From the NCBI GenBank assembly GCA_047722305.1, contig JBDNYM010000014.1, forward strand, positions 1 through 43,208: a stretch of DNA of 43,208 nt, written 5' to 3'. Source of the stretch: JAKVJE01 sp047722305 (GTDB lineage: Bacteria; Actinomycetota; Actinomycetes; Actinomycetales; Microbacteriaceae). The notes under the pieces are model-generated. The model was not told the origin of the DNA. It was given only the letters and a program-made list of their open reading frames with translations, and did no database searches. Position 1 is the stretch's first letter, and the number at the start of each line of letters is the position of its first letter. Positions 1 through 5,771 of this stretch are shown in pieces. A program made the position numbers and the translations under genes.

Positions 1-397
1 TGTCTGGGGTGCGGGGTGGTCGGGGCGAGCTCTGGACGGCGCCGGGCTGGGCGGCGGTGCCGGGTTCGGCGATCGGCGCCCATTCCTCGGCCCACCGGGT
101 GAGCGAGTCGAGCGCGGGCACGAGGGCCCGGCCCTTCGCTGTGAGGGCGTAGCGGCCGCGCGGGCTGGACGGCGCCTCGGCGGTCCGCTCGATGAGCAGG
201 CAGCCTTGCAGCTCGGCGAGGCGCCGGGCGAGGACGGCGTCGCTGATGCCGCCGACGCTGCGCTTGAGCTCGCCGAAGCGCAACGATCGGTCGCCGATCG
301 ATTGGATGATGGCGCCGTTCCATCGCTTGCCCAGGACTTCCATTGCCGAGAGGAACGCCGGGCAGAGCGAACTGGTCGCGTCTGCGGGGATGGTCAC
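1..397 (-). CDS. HxlR-family transcriptional regulator (3' end outside window)
   Basis: Reading the minus strand from a GTG at 397 gives an open frame of about 132 codons that runs off the window edge without a stop. It has the HxlR layout: an N-terminal Cys-Pro (SSLCPAF), then VLGKRWNGAIIQSIGDRSLRFGEL-type winged-helix sequence, GISDAVLARRLAELQ as recognition helix, and the wing RGRYALTAKGRALVPAL. HxlR proteins are dimeric one-domain regulators that often sense quinones, aldehydes or thiol stress through the N-terminal Cys and usually sit beside the oxidoreductase they control. A TGA lies upstream in frame, so GTG 397 is the likely start; the Pro/Ala-rich tail after the domain suggests the stop is close beyond the edge. 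No intact target gene is seen on its 5' side, only decayed sequence. Confidence 0.75.
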   Translation of the reverse strand, partial: MTIPADATSSLCPAFLSAMEVLGKRWNGAIIQSIGDRSLRFGELKRSVGGISDAVLARRLAELQGCLLIERTAEAPSSPRGRYALTAKGRALVPALDSLTRWAEEWAPIAEPGTAAQPGAVQSSPRPPRTPD

Positions 398-406
398 ACG
401 AAGATA

Positions 407-418
407 GTACTCGACTAC
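407..418. promoter_or_regulatory. Inverted repeat upstream of the HxlR-type gene
   Basis: GTACTCGACTAC, 10 bases before the GTG start of the HxlR-type gene, is an imperfect palindrome (GTA-n-TCGA-n-TAC) in a locally AT-richer stretch. It is placed where an autoregulatory operator would be expected. The assignment rests on position and symmetry only. Confidence 0.3.
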
Positions 419-419
419 T

Positions 420-1029
420 CACAAAAAGAAAGTATCGGATTGGGAGGCGTGACGCGCTGACGGTTCGTGGTGTCCGCCGAGGATTTGCCAGACGGCCGGA
501 GCTGCCGGGGCGTGATCGCGATGTTCCGGGAGCCATTCTGGGCCTGTGGCGTAGCTGGTAGCGCACCTGCCGGCGTGCAGGGGGCACGGGTTTGAATCGT
601 TCTCGGTCCACCAGATGGTTGTTGTTCAAGCCCTCGGCCTGACCGGTTCGATTTCCCGTTTTCACAGCCCGCTGCCGCGTTGGCGAGTTCGTCGAGGTTC
701 CGCACGAAGATGCCCTCGAAGGCGATCTGATCCAGTGCTACTGGATGCCGCCGCCTCGCACGGCTCGGTGAGGATGCCGTCTGGGGCGAGAGCGGAGCCT
801 CCGATCGTCGCATCGGCGATCTGCCTGGCCTCCGCGGGCAGGCCGGCGTTCCCGGTCGCCGTGGAGAGTCCCGGCAGCCCGCCGAGTATATGACGCCCCG
901 GTTGCCGGTCCGCGAGTTTCTCGGCCGACTCGCAGGGTGGACGCCATGCCAGCCAGCAGCTGCGCGGCTCGCCGCCCGGATGCGCCCCGACGAGTGCCAC
1001 CGGGCCGTGGATGGGGGATGGCGGAGGGG
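420..1029. other. Decayed region without an intact gene
   Basis: About 600 bases hold no convincing complete gene. Minus-strand frames contain protein-like pieces in two different frames (for example LPAEARQIADATIGGSALAP around 760-850 and LDQIAFEGIFVRNLDELANA around 665-735). They look like parts of one frame-shifted enzyme gene, but I cannot name the family. A degenerate tRNA copy lies at 540-613. I see no good ribosome site or start codon linked to these pieces. Confidence 0.4.
540..613 (+). pseudogene. Degenerate tRNA-Ala(GGC)-like sequence
   Basis: The 74 bases resemble an actinobacterial tRNA-Ala: a D-arm of the GGCGTAGCTGGTAGCGC type, an intact anticodon stem CCTGC/GCAGG, and an encoded 3' ACCA. 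The anticodon loop is only six bases (CGGCGT, with GGC inside it), the acceptor stem has a mismatch and wobbles, and the T-stem (ACGGG against CGTTC) hardly pairs. It is therefore a decayed copy rather than a working tRNA. Such remnants can mark old integration sites or failed duplications. Confidence 0.55.
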
Positions 1030-1197
1030 TCACCGCTTGAAGAGGCGGCGGAAGACCCTCGCCGGTGACTCAGACTTATCAGTGCGGCACTGGCAGCGCT
1101 GCGACTTCGGGATGCCGCGCATCACTTGGTCGACGTGCTGGCCGCAGCCAGCCCAGGTGGTCTTTCCGCATTTGCTGCAGGTGACGGCATAGCACAT
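1030..1197 (-). CDS. Small Cys-rich putative zinc-binding protein
   Basis: A 55-residue protein starting MCYAVTCSKCGKTTWAGCGQ. It carries C2, C7, C10 and C18 plus a His (GCGQHVDQV), then a Cys-x-Cys (RCQCR) and a basic Arg/Lys-rich tail. The CxxCGKTTWxGCGxH pattern is familiar from short conserved actinobacterial proteins of unknown role and probably binds zinc. The inner ATG at 1197 is preferred to the one at 1221 because a GGAG site sits just before it and it leaves a clean 24-base gap after the CsoR-family gene. It is the last gene of the sulfur-stress operon, so its Cys cluster may also react with sulfane sulfur; that is inference. Confidence 0.65.
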   Translation of the reverse strand: MCYAVTCSKCGKTTWAGCGQHVDQVMRGIPKSQRCQCRTDKSESPARVFRRLFKR

Positions 1198-1221
1198 GGC
1201 GTTCTCCGGTTCTGCTCGCAT

Positions 1222-1497
1222 TCAGGCGAGCATCATGAAGAGCTTCTCCAGCTCTTCGGTGGTCACGCCGTCCTCGACGAGGGCGGCATCTGGGTCGGCG
1301 AGGCAGTCCCTCAACGCGGTCGAGACGATGGCGAAGCCGGCGCGGTCGAGTGCGCTGGAGACGGCGGCGAGCTGGGTGACGACGGCGCGACATGATTTCT
1401 CCTGTTCGACGGCGGTGATCACCGCGTCCAGCTGTCCGCGAGCGCGACGCAGGCGGTGCAGAATCCGGCGTTGCGCATCGGAGTTGTCAGGAGTCAT
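1222..1497 (-). CDS. CsoR-family repressor, probably CstR-like persulfide sensor
   Basis: A 91-residue all-helical CsoR/RcnR (DUF156) protein: RRILHRLRRARGQLDAV in helix 1, EQEKSCRAVVTQLAAV in helix 2, ALRDCL further on. In copper-sensing CsoR the ligands are Cys36, His61 and Cys65. Here C36 and C65 are present but position 61 is Ala. Loss of the His with both Cys kept is the known signature of CstR, which forms di- or trisulfide links with persulfides instead of binding Cu(I). Its neighbours (rhodanese-fused persulfide reductase, thioredoxin) support that. It probably represses the whole operon through the ATACCCCCGGGGGTAT palindrome at 3934-3949. The ligand is inferred. Confidence 0.85.
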   Translation of the reverse strand: MTPDNSDAQRRILHRLRRARGQLDAVITAVEQEKSCRAVVTQLAAVSSALDRAGFAIVSTALRDCLADPDAALVEDGVTTEELEKLFMMLA

Positions 1498-1521
1498 CGC
1501 ATGATCCTCTCGGTCGGGCTG

Positions 1522-1797
1522 TCATTTCAGGTCGATCTTCTGCAGAGCCTCGGGGTAGCCGAGCGTGTTCGACGACTCCGTTGCGCGGTGCCGGCGCAAA
1601 CCGATCCGATCGGCTGGGCACCATCCGGTGATGGCGCTGACCGAAAGGAATACGGCAGCGGCGCCAGCCGGAATCGTCCACCATGGGTCCCCGATCACGG
1701 CGACGGCGAATATCGCGAGGAATACGGATATAACGGCGCGGGCGATCCTGATGCCCGACGGTGCGGAGCACGAACGAGGGGGACGGAACTCAGACAT
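1522..1797 (-). CDS. DUF2892 (YgaP-TM-like) small membrane protein
   Basis: A 91-residue protein beginning MSEFRPPRSCSAPSGIRIARAV, with two hydrophobic segments (AVISVFLAIFAVAVIG and IPAGAAAVFLSVSAITGW) and the typical end of the family, TGWCPADRIGL, where the Cys-Pro lies after the second helix. In E. coli YgaP this domain is fused to a rhodanese. Here the preceding gene ends in a rhodanese and the start codon overlaps its stop (ATGTCTGA), which suggests coupled translation and a membrane partner for sulfur transfer or export. An ATG further upstream (1830) is less likely because it would lie deep in the previous gene. Confidence 0.8.
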   Translation of the reverse strand: MSEFRPPRSCSAPSGIRIARAVISVFLAIFAVAVIGDPWWTIPAGAAAVFLSVSAITGWCPADRIGLRRHRATESSNTLGYPEALQKIDLK

Positions 1798-3481
1798 CCT
1801 GGGGCACCGCCTCCGCCTGGAGCAGCTCATCGGCGCGATCGCCGAGCACGGCGCGCAAAGTCAGCATCCCGCCCGAGAGGGAAGCCGAGTCGAAACCCGC
1901 CTGGGCCAGCACTCGATGCGCGATGGCGGAGCGCACCCCCGAGGCGCACAGCACTCGCACCGGTCTGCCCGCTGCGGCCGCACGCACCTCGTCGAGTCGG
2001 TCGCGCAACTGCGTGTGGGGGATATTCACGGCGTCAGCGAGGTGTCCGCTCGCATATTCGGCCTGGCTCCGGGCGTCGATGACCAGCGCGCTTCGGAGGA
2101 CGGAGTCGAGCTCCTGGGCGTACCAGAGCACGAGCGTGCCGTTGCGGACGTTCTCGCCCACCATGCCCGCCAGGTTCACCGGGTCTTTGGCCTGGTCATA
2201 GGGCGGAGAGTAGGCCACGTCGAGGTCGATGAGATCGTCGACGGCCATGCCCGCGCGCACAGCGCCGGCGAGCACATCGATGCGCTTGTCCACCCCGCCG
2301 GTGCCGACGGCCTGAGCGCCCAGCAGGCGCCCGTCCGACTCGCGGAAATGCACGATCAGGTGCACCGGTGCCGCCCCGGGGAAATACCCGGCATGCTGGT
2401 TGGGGTGCAGGTGGATGCTATGGAAGCGGATCCCGGCCGCGGCGAGTGCCGCGCGATTCGCTCCGGTCATCGCTGCGGTGAGCGCCCCGAGGCGCACGAT
2501 GGCGGTGCCCAGCGGATGCGGAATGGCCCGAGCGATCTCGGGCCGCAGAATGTCGTCGGCGACGAGCCGACCTGCGCGATTCGCCGGACCGGCCAGCGCG
2601 ACCGGCCGTCGCACTCCGGTGACGCCGTCGATACTCGCTGTGGCGTCGCCGACCGCCCAGATGCCCGGCAGGGACGTGCGCCCGTGGTCGTCCACGATGA
2701 TCGCGCCGCGATCGCACTCCACGCCTGCGGCCTCGAACACGGCGGTGTCGGGGCGCACCCCGACGGAGAGCACGATCAGGTCGGCGGAGATGCGGGCGCC
2801 GTCCGCCAGGACGACCGCATCGTGCGCTGGCCCGGACTCGATGGCGGTCGCGGCCACCCCCGTGCGCACGGTGATTCCGAGCGTCTGCAGCTCGCCGGCG
2901 AGCAGTGCGGCGAGCTCGGGCTCCATCGGCGGGAGAACGTGGTCGGCGAGTTCGACGACGGAGACCCGGAGACCTTGCCGGGCGAGCGCTTCCGCGGTTT
3001 CGAGCCCGATGAATCCGGCCCCGAGCACCACCGCGTCCCGTATCCCGGTTTCGACCTGTTCGCGCATCGCGAGGGCATCTTCGACGGTGCGCAGGGTATG
3101 CACGCGAGGCGAGTCGATGCCCGGCAGGGCGGGGCGCACCGCGCTCGCCCCCGGTGACAGCACGAGCGCGTCGTAGCCGAGCTCTGTCGTCCCGTCGGGA
3201 GTGCGCACCGTCACCAGGCGCCGCCCGGGATCGACGGCGGCGACCTCGTGGTGCGGGCGCACGTCGAGGGCCAGAGCGGCGCGCAGCGAGCTGGGCGTCT
3301 GAACGAGCAGCTCCGCGGCGTCGGCGATCTCCCCGCCGACGTAGTAGGGCAAGCCGCAGTTCGCGAAGGAGACCTGCTCGCCTCGTTCCAGCACGATGAT
3401 CTCGGCGGACTCGTCGAGGCGGCGCGCCCTGGCCGCACAGCTCATCCCGCCGGCTACACCGCCGACGACGACGATTCTCAT
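1790..3481 (-). CDS. CoA-disulfide / persulfide reductase fused to rhodanese
   Basis: A 563-residue flavoprotein. Residues 1-445 form a pyridine-nucleotide disulfide reductase: FAD motif VVVGGVAGGMSCA at the N-terminus, the single redox Cys42 in SFANCGLPYY, an NAD(P)H site GAGFIGLETAEAL, a second FAD motif (GIWAVGDAT) and a dimerisation domain with DVAYSPPYDQAKDPVN. Residues 460-550 are a rhodanese domain with DARSQAEYASGHL and active Cys512 in VLCASGVRSA. This CoADR-RHD architecture is known to reduce CoA or low-molecular-weight persulfides and polysulfides to H2S with NAD(P)H. Its ATG overlaps the thioredoxin stop (ATGA). The context points to persulfide detoxification rather than CoA redox balance alone. 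Confidence 0.88.
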   Translation of the reverse strand: MRIVVVGGVAGGMSCAARARRLDESAEIIVLERGEQVSFANCGLPYYVGGEIADAAELLVQTPSSLRAALALDVRPHHEVAAVDPGRRLVTVRTPDGTTELGYDALVLSPGASAVRPALPGIDSPRVHTLRTVEDALAMREQVETGIRDAVVLGAGFIGLETAEALARQGLRVSVVELADHVLPPMEPELAALLAGELQTLGITVRTGVAATAIESGPAHDAVVLADGARISADLIVLSVGVRPDTAVFEAAGVECDRGAIIVDDHGRTSLPGIWAVGDATASIDGVTGVRRPVALAGPANRAGRLVADDILRPEIARAIPHPLGTAIVRLGALTAAMTGANRAALAAAGIRFHSIHLHPNQHAGYFPGAAPVHLIVHFRESDGRLLGAQAVGTGGVDKRIDVLAGAVRAGMAVDDLIDLDVAYSPPYDQAKDPVNLAGMVGENVRNGTLVLWYAQELDSVLRSALVIDARSQAEYASGHLADAVNIPHTQLRDRLDEVRAAAAGRPVRVLCASGVRSAIAHRVLAQAGFDSASLSGGMLTLRAVLGDRADELLQAEAVPQDV

Positions 3482-3924
3482 CGTGCGGCCTCCTGTCCGC
3501 CGGCGCGCTCCGGGGTGCGCGCGTCGACGGCCGAGCCGGCGCTCTCGACCGGCTCGTTCCCGCTGGATCCCTCGGCGGCGAGCTGCGCGCGAACCGCATC
3601 CATGTCGAGTTCAGCGATGGCGCCGATCAGGCGATCCAGCTGCGGAGCAGGCAGCGCCCCCGGCTGTGCGAAGACCAGAATGCCGCTGCGGAATGCCATC
3701 AGGGTGGGAATCGAAGTGATGCGGAACCCGGCAGCGAGCTGCTGCTGCGCATCAGTGTCGATCTTGCCGAAGACCAGGTCGGGATGCGTCTCGGAGGCCC
3801 GTTCGAAGATCGGCCCGAAAGCGCGGCAAGGACCGCACCATCCGGCCCAGAAGTCGAGGAGCACGATGTCGTTCTCGGCGACCGTGGATTCGAAATTGTC
3901 GATGGTGATCTCTTGAGTTGCCAT
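3478..3924 (-). CDS. Thioredoxin with C-terminal extension
   Basis: A 148-residue cytosolic thioredoxin: DFWAGWCGPCRAF with the redox pair C30/C33, and the cis-Pro loop TSIPTLMAF. The fold ends near residue 108; about 40 further residues, rich in Ala, Glu and Gly, extend beyond the usual length. The ATG at 3924 is chosen over the one at 4032 because the thioredoxin fold begins directly after it and the promoter lies immediately upstream. It is the first gene of a five-gene minus-strand operon with the rhodanese-fused reductase and probably releases sulfane sulfur from, or re-reduces, the persulfide-handling Cys residues. No strong ribosome site precedes the ATG; the -10 box position predicts a leaderless message. 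Confidence 0.87.
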   Translation of the reverse strand: MATQEITIDNFESTVAENDIVLLDFWAGWCGPCRAFGPIFERASETHPDLVFGKIDTDAQQQLAAGFRITSIPTLMAFRSGILVFAQPGALPAPQLDRLIGAIAELDMDAVRAQLAAEGSSGNEPVESAGSAVDARTPERAGGQEAAR

Positions 3925-3930
3925 GCCGTT

Positions 3931-3959
3931 ACTATACCCCCGGGGGTATGCAGTTTCAA
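3931..3959 (-). promoter_or_regulatory. CsoR/CstR-type operator inside the sulfur-operon promoter
   Basis: On the minus strand TTGAAA (3959-3954) and TATAGT (3936-3931) are separated by 17 bases, a near-ideal promoter. The spacer holds ATACCCCCGGGGGTAT (3934-3949), a perfect 16-bp palindrome of the form recognised by CsoR-family repressors, and it reaches into the -10 box. A bound repressor would block RNA polymerase directly. The -10 box ends six bases before the thioredoxin ATG, so transcription should start at or near the start codon. Confidence 0.85.
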
Positions 3960-4013
3960 GCTGCCGCCGTGTCTCTCGTCCATGCCGTGACGTGTGCGCC
4001 ATCGGGGGACAGT

Positions 4014-4050
4014 GCGATCGGGCGCGCGCCATATCGCGATGCCCGATCGC
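4014..4050. repeat. 10-bp inverted repeat
   Basis: GCGATCGGGC (4014-4023) and GCCCGATCGC (4041-4050) are exact reverse complements separated by 17 bases. The repeat lies between the sulfur-operon promoter and the flavoprotein remnant. It could be a hairpin or regulator site of the lost gene; no T-tract follows. Confidence 0.4.
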
Positions 4051-4104
4051 GTCGTCACTCTGATGCAGCCGCCGGCCCCGGCGACTCTCGTGAAGAGGCC
4101 CTCG

Positions 4105-4138
4105 AGTACATGCTCAAGACCAGTACATGCTCAAGACC
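4105..4138. repeat. 17-bp perfect tandem duplication
   Basis: AGTACATGCTCAAGACC occurs twice back to back (4105-4121 and 4122-4138), directly before the flavoprotein remnant. It is likely a slippage duplication and changes the reading frame of whatever coding sequence once crossed it. Confidence 0.7.
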
Positions 4139-4150
4139 ATCGGGGAGCCC

Positions 4151-4335
4151 GGGCCCGCCTCGTCGAAGGACGATGCGCGGGTGCTGCGCGAGGACGGCTC
4201 GGTCATCGAAGGACTCTCTGCGGCGGGCAACACGACCGCCGCCGACATGGGGGCACACCTATCCCGGCCCGGGCGCGACGATCGGACCCGCGTCGGCGTT
4301 CGGCCTGCGCGGAGCCCGGCACATGGCGAACGCCC
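4151..4335 (+). pseudogene. C-terminal remnant of a KstD-like FAD-dependent dehydrogenase
   Basis: One frame reads DDARVLREDGSVIEGLSAAG followed by NTTAADMG. The next frame continues GHTYPGPGATIGPASAFG and RGARHMAN. Joined, this is the conserved C-terminal FAD/substrate region of 3-ketosteroid delta-1-dehydrogenase and related fumarate-reductase-like flavoproteins. The frame breaks at a run of five Gs (4249-4253); removing one G restores the family sequence. The N-terminal 450 or so residues of the family, including the FAD Rossmann motif, are absent from the window, so this is a decayed fragment and not just a sequencing slip. Confidence 0.7.
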
Positions 4336-4517
4336 CCGTTGCGAAGCCGCCCGCCCGGGCGATGCGACCAGGTGGCCGACCGGCAGTCCGGGGCCTGATG
4401 CGCGCTCAGCCAGCGCGGCGCGATGCCGTGGACGCAGGCCCGCTGAACGGCCGGGAGCTCGTGATTCCGGTGGAGTGGGCGTACCGGAGGACTTTCGCCA
4501 TGTACCGACCCGCACGC

Positions 4518-5546
4518 CTAGGCGATCGCGAGCGCGACCAGCCGATCGATGACGTCGGACAGCGGGATGCCGGCCGACGCCATCATCCGCGGGTACCGGC
4601 TGTACGAGGTGAGGCCGGGCAGGGTGTTGACCTCGTTGAGCAGCACGCGGCCGTCGTCGGCGAGGAAGAGGTCCACGCGCGCCAGCCCGCTGCAGCCGAG
4701 CGCCCGGTAGATGGCCACCGCGGTCTGCTGCACCCGCTGCCGGTCGGCGTCGGGGATGTCGGCGGGCACGATGAACTGCGCGTTCTCCGACCCGTCTTCG
4801 GGGTTCTGCTCCTGGTGGATGCGAAGGAAGCCGTGCGACAGGGCGACTCGGTCGACATCGCCCACGGTCAGATCGGCACCGGTGCCGAGGATGGCGCAGC
4901 CGACCTCCTTGCCGACGATCCCCTCCTCGACGAGCACCTTCGAGTCGAACTCGCGGGCGGCCGCCAGGGCGGCGGGCAATTCGTCGGCGCTGTCGACTTT
5001 GCCGACGCCGAACGACGACCCCGACCGGGCCGGCTTCACGAATACTGGGTAGACGAGGCCGGCCCCGTCGACGGTGTCGCCGTCGCGCACGATGCTGTAG
5101 CCGGGGATGGGGATGCCGGCGCTCTCGGCCACCAGGTAGGCGAGGGCCTTGTCCATGCACAGCGCCGAGCTGGCGATGTCGCAGCCGATGTAGGGGATGC
5201 CCGCGAGCTCCAGGAGGCCCTGGATGGAGCCGTCCTCGCCGTGCTTCCCGTGCAGCACGGGCAGGACGACGTCGAGGCGGACGCGCTCGCAGGCGCCGTC
5301 GCCTTCGACGAGCAGGCCGTGCACCTCGCGGTCGGGGGAGATCACCGCGGAGCGGCCGGCGCCGTCAGCCGGGGCCGCCGGCCCGTCGCACAGCCGCCAC
5401 GCGCCGTCCCGCGTGATGTGGATCCAGATGGGGTCGTACCGCTCGGGGTCGAGGCTGGCGGCGACTTCCTGCGCCGATTTGACCGAGACGTCGTGCTCCT
5501 CGGAGATCCCGCCGAAGAGGACCCCGATCCTCAGTCTCGCGTCCAT
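4518..5546 (-). CDS. VanA/VanB-type D-alanine-(R)-lactate ligase (Ddl family)
   Basis: A 342-residue ATP-grasp ligase starting MDARLRIGVLFGGISEEHDV, with GAGAGGA just before ATG 5546. Motifs include HGKHGEDGSIQGLLELAGIP, the ATP loop KPARSGSSFGVGKV (K171), LARVDLFLADDGRVLLNEVN and NTLPGLTSYSRYPRMMA. The omega-loop reads FLRIHQEQNPEDGSENA with His at position 244, the residue that in VanA favours D-lactate over D-alanine; ordinary Ddl enzymes have Tyr in this loop. Length, spacing and C-terminus match VanA/VanB closely. It should join D-Ala to D-Lac (or D-Ala) for peptidoglycan precursors in the cytosol. No vanX, vanRS or vanH is adjacent, though a D-lactate dehydrogenase lies 3.5 kb away. A plain Ddl role remains possible. 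Confidence 0.8.
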   Translation of the reverse strand: MDARLRIGVLFGGISEEHDVSVKSAQEVAASLDPERYDPIWIHITRDGAWRLCDGPAAPADGAGRSAVISPDREVHGLLVEGDGACERVRLDVVLPVLHGKHGEDGSIQGLLELAGIPYIGCDIASSALCMDKALAYLVAESAGIPIPGYSIVRDGDTVDGAGLVYPVFVKPARSGSSFGVGKVDSADELPAALAAAREFDSKVLVEEGIVGKEVGCAILGTGADLTVGDVDRVALSHGFLRIHQEQNPEDGSENAQFIVPADIPDADRQRVQQTAVAIYRALGCSGLARVDLFLADDGRVLLNEVNTLPGLTSYSRYPRMMASAGIPLSDVIDRLVALAIA

Positions 5547-5771
5547 GCGTATTCCTCTCTCGTCGTGCATCGCCGTCTGGCTGCGTGTTCAAGTTTCCAT
5601 CAGGATTCACTGCAGGCGGGACGGCGCACGGGGCCGGCATCTGTGATTTTCGTCAGGATGCCGAAGGCGAAGCCGGAGACGGCCGCGCACACGGCCGGGG
5701 ACACCAGGAAGTCCAGGGCCGCGCAGAACAGCGAGATCCGATGGGGCGGTGGCCGGCCGCCGGGAGGCGCG
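5547..5771 (-). other. Intergenic region with a membrane-peptide-like frame
   Basis: Between the ligase start and the regulator stop, one minus-strand frame reads RISLFCAALDFLVSPAVCAA then VSGFAFGILTKI and ends at a TGA at 5600-5602. It looks like one transmembrane helix, but no ATG or GTG start with a ribosome site precedes it. It is either a remnant of a membrane protein gene or chance. The ligase promoter must also lie here; I see no clear -35/-10 pair. Confidence 0.3.
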
